Origin: Nitrosomonas sp.
GTDB lineage: Bacteria > Pseudomonadota > Gammaproteobacteria > Burkholderiales > Nitrosomonadaceae
Assembly: GCA_029881855.1 (NCBI GenBank)
Contig: JAOULU010000013.1
Location: 1 to 12,824 of the forward strand
Direction of reading: 5' to 3'
Length of the DNA: 12,824 bases
Part shown: piece after piece, positions 1 through 7,485 of the stretch
How the letters are laid out: each line of letters begins with the position of its first letter
Numbering within the stretch: position 1 is the first letter of the stretch
Notes under the pieces: model-generated
Told to the model about the DNA's origin: nothing
What the model saw: the letters and a program-made list of their open reading frames with translations, nothing else
Database searches by the model: none
Made by a program: the position numbers and the translations under genes

Positions 1-156
1 CATTTCACCTTGCATTACATCTGACAGGCCATGTATCCGCACAATTCCGTCTGTTACTGACACAATGGTCCCTTGTGTTCGAACTTCTGCTGTATCAGCA
101 AGTCCTTCAATCCTATTTTTAATCAGTTCACTGATTTCGGATGGATTTAACTGCAT
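1..156 (-). CDS. atpA: ATP synthase F1 subunit alpha (N-terminal 52 residues, cut by window edge)
   Basis: This is the 5' end of the gene for the regulatory, nucleotide-binding alpha subunit of the F1 head of ATP synthase. The visible protein begins [16 protein letters not shown] and reaches [13 protein letters not shown] at the window edge. This matches the N-terminal helix (which binds the delta subunit) and the start of the beta-barrel crown domain of proteobacterial AtpA. The Walker A motif and the rest lie outside the window. The start is ATG at 156, supported by an AGGAG at 166-170 that overlaps the atpH stop codon, so translation is probably coupled to atpH. It is the last gene seen of an atpI-B-E-F-H-A operon; gamma, beta and epsilon genes are expected next, beyond coordinate 1. 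Confidence 0.96.
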   Translation of the reverse strand, partial: MQLNPSEISELIKNRIEGLADTAEVRTQGTIVSVTDGIVRIHGLSDVMQGEM

Positions 157-168
157 TTCATATAACTC

Positions 169-705
169 CTAGCTTTTAAGTACAACGGCCATGGATTCAA
201 GTTTAGCGCGAACAGAAGTATCGAGAATTTCATCACCAATCTCTACTTTAACCCCGCCTATTAAATCAGGGTCAACGCTTACACTGGCTTCGATTTTGCT
301 TTTAAATTTCCGCTCAAGGTCGCTTACCAATTTTTTTAGTTGCTTATCATTTATTGCAAAAGCGGTCACTATTTTTGCCTCAAGAACACCTTCATGCTGT
401 GCTTTCAGTTGTTCAAATAACTGACTTACCTGGGGCAAAATATCAATACGGTTATTTTCCGCTAATAACGACAGAAGATTCCGACCCTCATCATCAAATT
501 TTTTCTTACCTAGCTCAAGCAAAATTTCGCTTAGTTGTTGCGCTGATACCATTGGATTACCAACAAGTAATTTTATTTGCTCTTCTTCTGCCAATGCTGC
601 AGCGTATTCAAGCATATGCGACCATTCCTGCAATCTTTTTTTAGCTACAGCGCTCTTATACACAGCATCAGCATATGGTCTTGCAACAGTAATTGCCTCA
701 GCCAT
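169..705 (-). CDS. atpH: ATP synthase F1 subunit delta
   Basis: This is the delta (OSCP-like) subunit, the part of the peripheral stalk that ties the top of the F1 head to the b-subunit dimer. It is 178 residues, close to the E. coli length of 177. The N-terminal half (about residues 1-105) is the helical domain that binds alpha-subunit N-termini, starting with AEAITVARPYADAVY, a typical opening. The C-terminal half includes the family pattern DPDLIGGVKVEIGDEILDTSV at about residues 145-165, followed by a short helix. It has no membrane segment. The ATG at 703-705 shares one base with the TAA stop of atpF (TAATG arrangement), which suggests translational coupling. Position between atpF and atpA is the standard operon order. 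Confidence 0.97.
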   Translation of the reverse strand: MAEAITVARPYADAVYKSAVAKKRLQEWSHMLEYAAALAEEEQIKLLVGNPMVSAQQLSEILLELGKKKFDDEGRNLLSLLAENNRIDILPQVSQLFEQLKAQHEGVLEAKIVTAFAINDKQLKKLVSDLERKFKSKIEASVSVDPDLIGGVKVEIGDEILDTSVRAKLESMAVVLKS

Positions 706-1178
706 TATTTCAATTCTTCCTCAATTGATGCAAGCAAGTCTGCATGTGCTTTCGCATCAACTTCACGTTTCAGTATTTTAGTCGCACCCGCAATTGCCAA
801 CTGAGCAACATGTTGCCGCAACTCTTCTTTTGCACTAAACACTTCGTTTTCAATTTCAGCCTTTGCACCGGCCTTGATACGATCACCTTCTGCTTTCGCT
901 GAATTTTTTGCTTCCTCAACAATTTCAGAGGCACGTTTCTCTGCTTGCGATACAATCTCAGAGGCCTGTTGTTTAGCTTCTTTAAGCACTTCTGAGGAGC
1001 GTTGGCTTGCTAACTCCAACTCATGGCGACCACGTTCACCAGCCGCCAAACCATCTGCAATTGTTTTCTGACGTTCTTCAATTGCATTCAATAATGGTGG
1101 CCACACATATTTGACCGTAAACCAAATAAAGATTGCAAATGCAAACGCCTGAGCAAATATAGTAAAGTTAATATCCAT
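705..1178 (-). CDS. atpF: ATP synthase Fo subunit b
   Basis: This is subunit b, which dimerises to form the peripheral stator stalk of ATP synthase. It has one N-terminal membrane helix (about residues 5-25, [20 protein letters not shown]), then [12 protein letters not shown], and a long charged Ala/Glu/Lys/Arg-rich helix to the end, as expected for the right-handed coiled coil. I prefer the ATG at 1178, giving 157 residues (E. coli has 156) and the usual opening MDINFT. An in-frame TTG two codons upstream at 1184 would add only Leu/Met-Val and is less likely. The ribosome-binding site is weak (GGGTTGG, roughly 1181-1187). It lies 36 bases after atpE and overlaps atpH by one base. Confidence 0.96.
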   Translation of the reverse strand: MDINFTIFAQAFAFAIFIWFTVKYVWPPLLNAIEERQKTIADGLAAGERGRHELELASQRSSEVLKEAKQQASEIVSQAEKRASEIVEEAKNSAKAEGDRIKAGAKAEIENEVFSAKEELRQHVAQLAIAGATKILKREVDAKAHADLLASIEEELK

Positions 1179-1214
1179 GACCAACCCACATCTTGGTTCT
1201 AAATAACGACATTA

Positions 1215-1541
<327 letters not shown>

Positions 1542-2351
1542 TTAATGTGATTCGTGTGCCATAGATATATAAACTACCGCCAGCATCATGAATATGAATG
1601 CTTGCAATGTAACAATTAAAATGTGAAATATCGCCCAGCCTGCACCCAGGAACACAGCAAAAAACGTCCCTACAGCACCAGTTGCCGCCCACATGCCAAT
1701 CAGTAGGAAGATTATCTCTCCCGCATAAATATTACCGAACAAACGCAGCGAATGTGACAATGGCTTGGACACATATTCAATAAAATTAAACAGTAAGTTT
1801 AATACCCATAGTACTGGGTTTTTACCAAATGGCGTACAAAACAATTCATACATCCAACCGCCAACCCCCTTTACCTTCAGATTAAAGAAAATCATCAAGA
1901 AGAAGATTGTAAGTGCTAATGCAAATGTTGTATTTACATCCGTAGTAGGCACAGTTTTCCAATAATATAATCCGAATACATGCTCATAGATCCAAGCCAT
2001 AACATCAATTGGCAAAATATCCATTGTGTTCATCAACAACACCCAAACAAATATTGTTAGGGCTGTAGGTGCTACGAATACGTGGCGATTACCATGGAAT
2101 GTGTTTTTTACTTCGTTGTCAATGAATTCAATCATCAATTCGACAAACGCCTGGCGCTTCGAAGGAACACCTGGTGTAGCTTTTCGCACTATTAACCAAA
2201 CAGAGCCCAACCCAAAAACGCCTAATATTATTGATGTCACAAAGGTATCAATATGCAAGGTCCAGAACGAACCTTCTCCAACTTGCGTCGTCAGGTAGGT
2301 TAAGTGATGTTCAATATACGAAGTTGGGGTTAGCTCTTTATCTGCTGCCAT
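1542..2351 (-). CDS. atpB: ATP synthase Fo subunit a
   Basis: This is the membrane subunit a, which provides the two proton half-channels next to the c ring. It is 269 residues (E. coli 271). The essential arginine is Arg203, in the hallmark stretch [14 protein letters not shown] (about residues 199-212). The C-terminal helices include [18 protein letters not shown], with the conserved Gln250 of the LQAFIF motif. Five or so membrane helices can be seen at about 38-55, 95-117, 143-160, 205-222 and 228-265 (the last being a long hydrophobic stretch). The start ATG at 2351 has only a weak GAGTGG ribosome-binding sequence. It follows atpI by 17 bases and precedes atpE. Confidence 0.97.
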   Translation of the reverse strand: MAADKELTPTSYIEHHLTYLTTQVGEGSFWTLHIDTFVTSIILGVFGLGSVWLIVRKATPGVPSKRQAFVELMIEFIDNEVKNTFHGNRHVFVAPTALTIFVWVLLMNTMDILPIDVMAWIYEHVFGLYYWKTVPTTDVNTTFALALTIFFLMIFFNLKVKGVGGWMYELFCTPFGKNPVLWVLNLLFNFIEYVSKPLSHSLRLFGNIYAGEIIFLLIGMWAATGAVGTFFAVFLGAGWAIFHILIVTLQAFIFMMLAVVYISMAHESH

Positions 2352-2368
2352 GTATTGCCACTCTACTA

Positions 2369-2758
2369 TTAATTAATGATCTTTTTTTTTGTATTATCTG
2401 ATACAAACAATGCCAAGCTATGCACTATAACCGTAACTATAAATGTTCCAATAAATGCTAATGCATTAACATCCTTATAAAATCTAAATACTAGCCACAA
2501 TAAAATTATTGTCAGAAATATTTTTACTGCTTCTGCTCGTAATGCCGTACGTATTGTTCCTGATGCCGTATAACCTTTATGGCGTGAAACTATTATGGCA
2601 AACGAAGCGGAAGACACTAAACTTATTGATCCCCCAATAAACGCCGACACTGCACTTTCTACACCAAATACCAGCCCTAATGTCACCGCTATCACTAAAG
2701 TTACTAGTAATTGCCAGTACAATATTATTCTTAATGGCCTGTTTTGTACCCAAGACAT
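2369..2758 (-). CDS. atpI: ATP synthase operon protein I (AtpI, assembly factor)
   Basis: AtpI is a small membrane protein that helps assemble the c ring and is the usual first gene of proteobacterial atp operons. With the ATG at 2758 the protein is 129 residues with four hydrophobic helices (about 11-31, 34-52, 73-92, 97-116) and a basic end NTKKKIIN. This start is chosen over an in-frame GTG at 2809 because GAGGA at 2764-2768 lies five bases before the ATG, and because the extra 17 residues would be atypical. It is the first gene downstream of the promoter at 2824-2852. A run of nine A residues near the 3' end (2382-2390) encodes the Lys-Lys-Lys stretch. The sequence is poorly conserved in this family, so the call rests on hydrophobicity, length and position. 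Confidence 0.9.
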   Translation of the reverse strand: MSWVQNRPLRIILYWQLLVTLVIAVTLGLVFGVESAVSAFIGGSISLVSSASFAIIVSRHKGYTASGTIRTALRAEAVKIFLTIILLWLVFRFYKDVNALAFIGTFIVTVIVHSLALFVSDNTKKKIIN

Positions 2759-2823
2759 AATTTTCCTCAATCTTTGGAGCAGGCGGGATAGAATAATTAA
2801 TAACTGCACTCGGAAAAGCGCGC

Positions 2824-2852
2824 ATTCTATCCTGATTAACCATTAACGTCAA
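2824..2852 (-). promoter_or_regulatory. sigma70-type promoter of the atp operon
   Basis: On the minus strand there is a -35 box TTGACG (2847-2852), a 17-base spacer and a -10 box TAGAAT (2824-2829). Each hexamer matches the sigma70 consensus at five of six positions, and the spacer is optimal. Transcription would start near 2817, about 59 bases before the atpI ATG. The bases after the -10 box read GCGCGC, a GC-rich discriminator of the type found at stringently controlled promoters. Confidence 0.72.
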
Positions 2853-3264
2853 TGTGAAATATCTAAGCCAGAATCTACTTAACCACTCAAAAAATACCAG
2901 CAACGATAAATATAATGATCCAAAATCTTTGGCTTGAGCGGAAAATTATATTGCACAAATGCCATATCTCCTTTCCACTAATATTCGAACACTATTTTTC
3001 ACTCAGAAAATCAAAGCACTTAAAGCACGCACGCACAGTTGCCCAGAAACTCTAGCTTATGACGTACATTTGATTTAACCACATGCGCGTATTCCATAAT
3101 TTATGGATAGCAGCACCTAAGGTATAACAATACTATGATGCTATCGTTTGACAGTTAGTTCTTAATAATGCTGAAATCTGGCATCCGATAAATTCTATCT
3201 TAACCTTGGATTTCATTTATCCTCGTGAATTAATTCTGCAATAAATGTACCGTTATTTGAGAAT
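2853..3264. other. Non-coding interval between ctaB and the atp promoter
   Basis: I see no convincing gene here on either strand. Two very short minus-strand reading frames exist (27 codons at 3133-3216 after a GAGGA, and 28 codons at 2879-2965 after AAGGAG), but both have ribosome-binding sites too close to the ATG and nondescript sequence. A 15-base perfect inverted repeat (7-base arms around one base) lies at 3093-3107, with no U-tract to make it a terminator. No clear intrinsic terminator follows ctaB. The stretch separates the oxidase and ATP synthase blocks and may hold further regulatory sites. Confidence 0.6.
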
Positions 3265-4158
3265 TCAAAAGTAGAAGTAATGATCTACCAATAGTGCTAC
3301 AAATAATAATGCCAAATAAAGTATGGAATAGCGAAATGTTTTCATTGCTAACTGGTCACTATAATCCCGGTAAATCTTAATTGCATAGTACATAAATATT
3401 ACATTGAGAATAGTTGCCCCCGCTAAGTAAATTAATCCGCTCATTTGAGTAATATAAGGCAATAAAGTTACTATGCAAAGGATGACGGTATACAACAAAA
3501 CATGCAGGCGAGTAAATTGATCACCATGCGTTACTGGTAACATTGGCATACCAATTGCCGCGTATTCAGTCTTACGATAAAGCGCTAATGCCCAGAAATG
3601 CGGTGGCGTCCATGCAAAGATAATCAGAAATAACAGTAAGGCATCTGCAGTTACTTCTCCGGTGACGGCTGCCCAACCCAATACAGGCGGCATCGCCCCT
3701 GACGCACCACCAATAACAATATTTTGTGGTGTTAATGGCTTTAATATAATCGTGTAAATAATTGCATAACCTACAAACGTCCCCAACGTAAGCCACATAG
3801 TCAATGGATTTACCCATTGATAGAGCATAAATAATCCGATACCACCTACTAACCCGAGAAAAAATGTAGTCTCTGGAACGCTAACTTTACCTTGCGGCAA
3901 AGGACGACCCTTCGTTCTTGCCATTACGGCATCCATTTTTTGCTCAACCAGACAATTTAATGCTGCTGCCGCTCCGGCTACTAATGCTATACCGATGGTT
4001 CCAAATATTAAGGCATCTAATGGTACCGCACCTGGAACCGCTAAAAACATTCCAATGACAGCTGTAAAAACAATCAGCGATACTACGCGAGGCTTTGTTA
4101 ACCTATAAAATTGGTTTATGCGTGATGCTGTTTCATGCCAAGCTATACTCATAGCCAT
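3265..4158 (-). CDS. ctaB: Heme O synthase (protoheme IX farnesyltransferase, CtaB/CyoE)
   Basis: This integral membrane prenyltransferase of the UbiA superfamily adds a farnesyl group to the 2-vinyl of heme b, giving heme O, the precursor of heme A. It is 297 residues with about nine hydrophobic helices. The family signature for binding the prenyl diphosphate and Mg2+ is clear at 68-88: Asn68, Glu72, Asp76 and RTKGRPLP. A second signature, [12 protein letters not shown], lies at about 184-195, followed by Y-x-x-x-GMPMLP. The opening [11 protein letters not shown] is typical. The start ATG at 4158 has AGGAG nine bases upstream; an in-frame ATG two codons later is possible. Its place at the end of a cox cluster with SURF1 and CtaG suggests it feeds heme A synthesis rather than a bo-type quinol oxidase. 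Confidence 0.96.
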   Translation of the reverse strand: MAMSIAWHETASRINQFYRLTKPRVVSLIVFTAVIGMFLAVPGAVPLDALIFGTIGIALVAGAAAALNCLVEQKMDAVMARTKGRPLPQGKVSVPETTFFLGLVGGIGLFMLYQWVNPLTMWLTLGTFVGYAIIYTIILKPLTPQNIVIGGASGAMPPVLGWAAVTGEVTADALLLFLIIFAWTPPHFWALALYRKTEYAAIGMPMLPVTHGDQFTRLHVLLYTVILCIVTLLPYITQMSGLIYLAGATILNVIFMYYAIKIYRDYSDQLAMKTFRYSILYLALLFVALLVDHYFYF

Positions 4159-4246
4159 AACATTGATCTCCTATATCCTTACGAGCTATTTACTCGTTTA
4201 ATTTTCTATGAAGCCATGACATCTTCATAATAAATATACGAAAAAC

Positions 4247-4840
4247 CTAGTGCTCCATTTGTGATACATCGAGCAAGTGTTTAATATCTTTACCAACTAA
4301 TGTAGGGTCATGATTCTCAGGAAAGCGCATCATCAGATTTCCCATTGGATCTACTACGTAGACATGATTTCGTTGCGATTCTATTGGCGTAATAAACTCC
4401 AACAATTCACTATCCCTCGCATTTATAAAATGCGTACCCTCATATTTCTCTATTAATTCTGCATCTACTTTCACGTTGTCATCGATCAACCAAAGACGTT
4501 CAACACGACTCATTTCTTTATTTTGCACCAATCGCACTTGGCGAAGGTGAAATATTTGTGTCTGACATACTTCATCACAAACACCTGAATCAACCATAAC
4601 TAGAACCCATTTTCCATGTAAATCTTTCATTCTAAAAATGGTATTGTCTACTTGATTTATTCCTGATCCAGATATTTTTTTAATCTCTAGAATCTCACCA
4701 TAATTGGCACTATCCGGTCTATAATCGCTAAAAAAAATTCCGTAGGATATTATCACTGGTGCGAGCATTAACGCTAATAAACTAAGCAGTTTGATGCGAT
4801 TATTTCTCTGAATCTGTTCTTTTGTTTGCTCTTTTGACAT
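4247..4840 (-). CDS. Membrane-anchored Sco-like protein of the cox cluster (CxxxC, thioredoxin-like)
   Basis: A 197-residue protein with one N-terminal membrane helix (about 17-36) and a soluble domain expected on the periplasmic side. The stretch HGKWVLVMVDSGVCDEVC (about 75-92) ends in Cys88-x3-Cys92, the spacing of the Sco/SenC copper-binding motif in a thioredoxin-like fold, and NHVYVVDPMGNLMMRF (158-173) resembles the later strand of that fold. The proline that normally follows the second Cys is Gln here, and the conserved Sco histidine is not at its usual distance from the DP-x-G turn (His159 is nearby). Many betaproteobacterial cox clusters carry such a gene after SURF1. It probably acts in oxidase assembly, but copper binding is inferred. 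The start overlaps the SURF1 gene by 41 bases; the ribosome-binding site is weak, so coupling is likely. Confidence 0.75.
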   Translation of the reverse strand: MSKEQTKEQIQRNNRIKLLSLLALMLAPVIISYGIFFSDYRPDSANYGEILEIKKISGSGINQVDNTIFRMKDLHGKWVLVMVDSGVCDEVCQTQIFHLRQVRLVQNKEMSRVERLWLIDDNVKVDAELIEKYEGTHFINARDSELLEFITPIESQRNHVYVVDPMGNLMMRFPENHDPTLVGKDIKHLLDVSQMEH

Positions 4841-5531
4841 TTAACACCAAGAATATAACAATCGCTGTAATTGCCAGCGAAAACCACTGAAATGCATAAC
4901 CCAGATTTCTATCAGCACCTGAATTAGGTCTCTCCCAATCACGAATCAACCCATCATCTAGTTCATCTTTTTGCAATACCATTACGGGTTGCAAATCAAG
5001 TCCTGTTGTTTCATGATAGCGCTGCAAATCAAAATTATCCCACACCAATCCAGTTGTAATGTGCTCAGAAAGCTCAAGCATCCTTAATTCAGGAGAAACA
5101 GCCAAACCCTTTATGACTATCTCACCATTAACGACCGGAAACTCAGGCAAAACTGCTCGATCCGTACCAGTTGCAACCCAACCCCTATTAATGATCACAC
5201 TCAATGAGCTATTTGATATCTTAATGGGTGTAAGTACATGATACCCAGCGTTACCTTTGTAAGTTTTATTATCCACATAAATCGTGTATTTTGGCTGAAA
5301 CACACCCCTGACTTCAATTTCTCTATATTGAAAATCCTCGAACTTTATTAAGCTGCTGGGTAGAGTAACTGCAGGTTCTTTCGAAAGAAGAGTTATCTGC
5401 TCATATTGTGTATTTTTTTCTTCTGCACGTGAAAGCTGCCATTTTCCTAATTCTACAAACATGATTGTAAAAGCTATGGTAACAATTATTGTCCACAACT
5501 TTGGTTTAAAACGGAATCCAGAAACTATCAT
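4800..5531 (-). CDS. surf1: SURF1 family cytochrome oxidase biogenesis protein
   Basis: SURF1 assists insertion of heme a into subunit I of aa3-type oxidases. This copy is 243 residues and has the expected layout: an N-terminal membrane helix (about 12-28), the motif GKWQLSRAEEK (29-39), a periplasmic domain with VDNKTYKGNAGYHVLTP (86-102) and INRGWV (114-119), and a second membrane helix starting NLGYAFQWFSLA (209-220). It ends in a basic tail. The ATG at 5531 has no recognisable ribosome-binding site. It is the first gene after the intrinsic terminator that follows coxC, so its expression probably depends on read-through or on a promoter I could not identify in 5532-5616. It overlaps the next gene by 41 bases. 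Confidence 0.92.
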   Translation of the reverse strand: MIVSGFRFKPKLWTIIVTIAFTIMFVELGKWQLSRAEEKNTQYEQITLLSKEPAVTLPSSLIKFEDFQYREIEVRGVFQPKYTIYVDNKTYKGNAGYHVLTPIKISNSSLSVIINRGWVATGTDRAVLPEFPVVNGEIVIKGLAVSPELRMLELSEHITTGLVWDNFDLQRYHETTGLDLQPVMVLQKDELDDGLIRDWERPNSGADRNLGYAFQWFSLAITAIVIFLVLNVKRANKRTDSEK

Positions 5532-5616
5532 TTGGTTTGTACTATTTAGATACTAGACCGTTTATTAGCTCGAATACTTTACTAATATTTTAAGCCAGCA
5601 TAGATGCAGGATTTTC

Positions 5617-5669
5617 AAAAAATGCCAACTTCTACACACATCAATTTTCATTTTTAGTGTAGAAGCTGG
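5617..5669 (-). terminator. Intrinsic terminator after coxC, inside the cox cluster
   Basis: In the minus-strand RNA a 13-base-pair stem forms between 5657-5669 and 5625-5637 (CCAGCUUCUACAC against GUGUAGAAGUUGG, one G-U pair), with a 19-base loop, followed two bases later by six U residues (5617-5622). It begins about 28 bases after the coxC stop. The long loop makes it less ideal than the yccA terminator, and partial read-through into SURF1 is plausible. Confidence 0.72.
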
Positions 5670-5697
5670 AATCTTTATGTAGCTTACTGTAGCCTAT

Positions 5698-6555
5698 TTA
5701 TAATAAATAGACGAAAATGAACAGTCCCAACCAAACCACATCAACAAAGTGCCAGTACCAGGCTACACCCTCAAAACCGAAATGCTTATCTGCTGTAAAG
5801 TGACCTGCTGCACAGCGGAAATAAATTACCGTCAGCATAATGGCACCAACCGTTACATGGAAACCATGAAACCCTGTCAACATAAAGAACGTCGACCCAT
5901 AAGCGCCTGAAGTTAATTTCAAGTTAAGGTCATTGTAAGCATGCACATATTCGTAAGCCTGGCATGCAATAAAGATTGCGCCAAGCGCAATAGTAGCAAG
6001 CAACCATTTCTTTAATGCCTCACGTCTATTTTCTTTGATTGCGTAGTGCGCTAACGTACATGTAACGCCTGAACTCAGCAATAATAGGGTATTAATTGCT
6101 GGCAATCCCCATGCACCCATTGGTGTAAATGCTTCGTGAGCACCTGGTCCTGTTGTCGGCCATGTACCATCGTACGCGGACCAGAAACCTTGACCGAGGA
6201 CTGTACTTTCTTCTTCCAGCCATGGAATTGAAAAAACGCGCATGTAGAACAACGCACCAAAGAACGCACAAAAGAACATAACTTCAGTCAAAATAAACCA
6301 TCCCATTCCCCAACGAAATGAGACATCAACTTGGTCATTATATTTTCCGCTTTCGCTCTCTCTTGACACTGTACCAAACCAACCAAACATCATATAAATG
6401 AGAATGGCAAAACCTATTGCTAGCAGTCCATAGCCTAATTCCATCTTGTTCATGGTTAATGCTGCGCCAAATCCCATAAAGAATAGCGCTGTAGACCCAA
6501 TGATCGGGTATGCTGATGGAGCTGGCACATAATAGTGGCCGGATTCCTGACTCAT
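5698..6555 (-). CDS. coxC: Cytochrome c oxidase subunit III
   Basis: Subunit III is the third core membrane subunit of aa3-type oxidase; it has no redox centre but stabilises the enzyme and its proton uptake. This protein has 285 residues and seven predicted membrane helices. Conserved features are the Glu of FILTEVMFFCAFFGALF (Glu91), NTLLLLSSG (155-163), LTGFHGFHVTVG (226-237) and the C-terminal WYWHFVDVVWLGLFIFVYLL (266-285). A periplasmic insert between helices III and IV (about 110-145, with TWPTTGPGAHEAFTP) is common in proteobacterial forms. The start ATG at 6555 has a near-perfect AGGAGGT just upstream. It lies 32 bases after the DUF2970 gene and is followed by an intrinsic terminator. 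Confidence 0.97.
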   Translation of the reverse strand: MSQESGHYYVPAPSAYPIIGSTALFFMGFGAALTMNKMELGYGLLAIGFAILIYMMFGWFGTVSRESESGKYNDQVDVSFRWGMGWFILTEVMFFCAFFGALFYMRVFSIPWLEEESTVLGQGFWSAYDGTWPTTGPGAHEAFTPMGAWGLPAINTLLLLSSGVTCTLAHYAIKENRREALKKWLLATIALGAIFIACQAYEYVHAYNDLNLKLTSGAYGSTFFMLTGFHGFHVTVGAIMLTVIYFRCAAGHFTADKHFGFEGVAWYWHFVDVVWLGLFIFVYLL

Positions 6556-6587
6556 TCTTAACCTCCTACTTATGATTTATATCAAAT

Positions 6588-6797
6588 TTAACGTACAACA
6601 AAATTAACTAGTAACAGCACACTGATTACAAAAAGCACGCCACCAATTAGACCGCCAATGATCACTTGCATCGGTTTTAAAGTTTCAGCATCAAACTCAT
6701 GATCACTTTTTTTACGAATACCCATAAACGCTGATAATACTGCTCTTGCTATTTGCAATACCGTTGCTTTCTTTTGTTGAGTATCAATTTTATTCAT
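6588..6797 (-). CDS. DUF2970 small membrane protein of the cox cluster
   Basis: A 69-residue protein with a polar, charged N-terminal part and one clear membrane helix near the C-terminus (about 46-68, VIIGGLIGGVLFVISVLLLVNF). The middle reads ARAVLSAFMGIRKKSDHEFD, which fits the DUF2970 family often found between ctaG and coxC in beta- and gammaproteobacteria. Its function is not established; location suggests a role in oxidase assembly or as a small accessory subunit. The ATG at 6797 follows the ctaG stop by nine bases, with a weak CAGG ribosome-binding sequence, so translation is probably coupled. Confidence 0.82.
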   Translation of the reverse strand: MNKIDTQQKKATVLQIARAVLSAFMGIRKKSDHEFDAETLKPMQVIIGGLIGGVLFVISVLLLVNFVVR

Positions 6798-6806
6798 ACC
6801 TGATTA

Positions 6807-7355
6807 TCAATTATCTCTAATTGCTTTAGCGCCATCAGGCAACTCAAAGAATGTATACGATATTGTTACTGTATGTATATCCGTTGGCAAATTCGGTTCT
6901 ATAACAAATTGAACCGGCATTTGCCTGACTTCTTTTGGTTTAAGCACTTGCTTTGTAAAACAGAAGCATTCAAATTTCTTTAAATGCTTATCTAAAAAAC
7001 GAGGACTGTAACTTGGTATTGCTTGTCCGTTAATTTCACGATCTGTGTTATTTGTTATCTCATACATCACACTAACTGGTTCACCTGGGTTGATACGAAC
7101 ACTGCTTTGTAGCGGCTTGAATTGCCAAGGCAACCCTGTTGTATTGGCGTCAAGCTCTACAGTAACCCAGCGTTCCGTATCTACCCAGTTATCTTCAACC
7201 AGTATGTCTGGCTGCAACAAATTATTTATTCCTGTAACTTCACAGAATTTCTCATAGAGTGGAACTAAAGCATAGCCGAAGGCGAACATCACCACTGTAA
7301 AAATCAACAGCTTTTTCATCATTGTGATGTTATCTTGAACTTTGCTATTTGCCAT
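6807..7355 (-). CDS. ctaG: Cytochrome c oxidase assembly protein CtaG/Cox11 (CuB insertion)
   Basis: CtaG delivers copper to the CuB site of subunit I from the periplasmic side of the membrane. The protein has 182 residues: a short cytoplasmic N-terminus, one membrane helix (about 14-34) and an immunoglobulin-like periplasmic domain. Diagnostic residues are the copper-binding Cys130-Phe-Cys132 in KKFECFCFTKQ, and the Cys38 of YEKFCEVTG close to the membrane. The C-terminal DIHTVTISYTFFEL is also typical. The ATG at 7355 gives the usual N-terminal length; it lies six bases after the 35-residue protein's stop, and its ribosome-binding sequence (GAGTGG) overlaps the end of that gene. Neighbouring coxA is its presumed target. 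Confidence 0.95.
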   Translation of the reverse strand: MANSKVQDNITMMKKLLIFTVVMFAFGYALVPLYEKFCEVTGINNLLQPDILVEDNWVDTERWVTVELDANTTGLPWQFKPLQSSVRINPGEPVSVMYEITNNTDREINGQAIPSYSPRFLDKHLKKFECFCFTKQVLKPKEVRQMPVQFVIEPNLPTDIHTVTISYTFFELPDGAKAIRDN

Positions 7356-7361
7356 TTCTAA

Positions 7362-7469
7362 TTACCACTCTTTCAAAATTACGACTAAATAAAGTGCAAC
7401 TATCGTAATCAACAGATACATCGCTGTTCTAAGTTTCTTACGTTTTAATTCAGTTTCATCGTGTGACAT
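7362..7469 (-). CDS. 35-residue single-helix membrane protein between coxA and ctaG
   Basis: A short reading frame from ATG at 7469 to TAA at 7362-7364, encoding 35 residues. The N-terminus is charged (MSHDETELKRKKLR) and the rest is one membrane helix (AMYLLITIVALYLVVIL) ending KEW. An AAAGAG ribosome-binding sequence lies shortly upstream, and the frame fills the interval between coxA (16 bases before) and ctaG (six bases after) almost exactly. Many beta- and gammaproteobacterial cox clusters have a tiny gene of this kind here, annotated as a cytochrome oxidase small assembly protein. I infer the same role (assembly factor or tiny subunit). It is easily missed because of its length. Confidence 0.78.
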   Translation of the reverse strand: MSHDETELKRKKLRTAMYLLITIVALYLVVILKEW

Positions 7470-7485
7470 ACATTACTCTTTCTAT

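Noticed and set aside
2382..2390. A9 run near the end of atpI as a phase-variation or slippage site
   Set aside because: It lies within the last seven codons, where a frame change would scarcely alter the protein; such runs are expected in Lys-rich ends of AT-rich genes.
2879..2965. 28-codon frame with AAGGAG upstream, between ctaB and atpI
   Set aside because: The AAGGAG is only two bases from the ATG, and the peptide has no recognisable character.
2945..2974. TATAAT on the minus strand as a second atp promoter
   Set aside because: No acceptable -35 hexamer at the proper spacing; the promoter at 2824-2852 is much better.
3093..3107. 15-base palindrome as a ctaB terminator
   Set aside because: AT-rich short arms, about 160 bases from the stop codon, and no U-tract.
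3148..3176. Perfect TTGACA on the plus strand, possible promoter
   Set aside because: No -10 box at 16-18 bases and no plus-strand gene downstream.
3133..3216. 27-codon frame after a GAGGA, downstream of ctaB
   Set aside because: The spacing to the ATG is three bases, the peptide is nondescript, and there is no other support.
5532..5697. A DUF2909 twin-transmembrane gene between coxC and SURF1
   Set aside because: The only frame is a 28-codon one across the terminator with no membrane hairpin and no ribosome-binding site.
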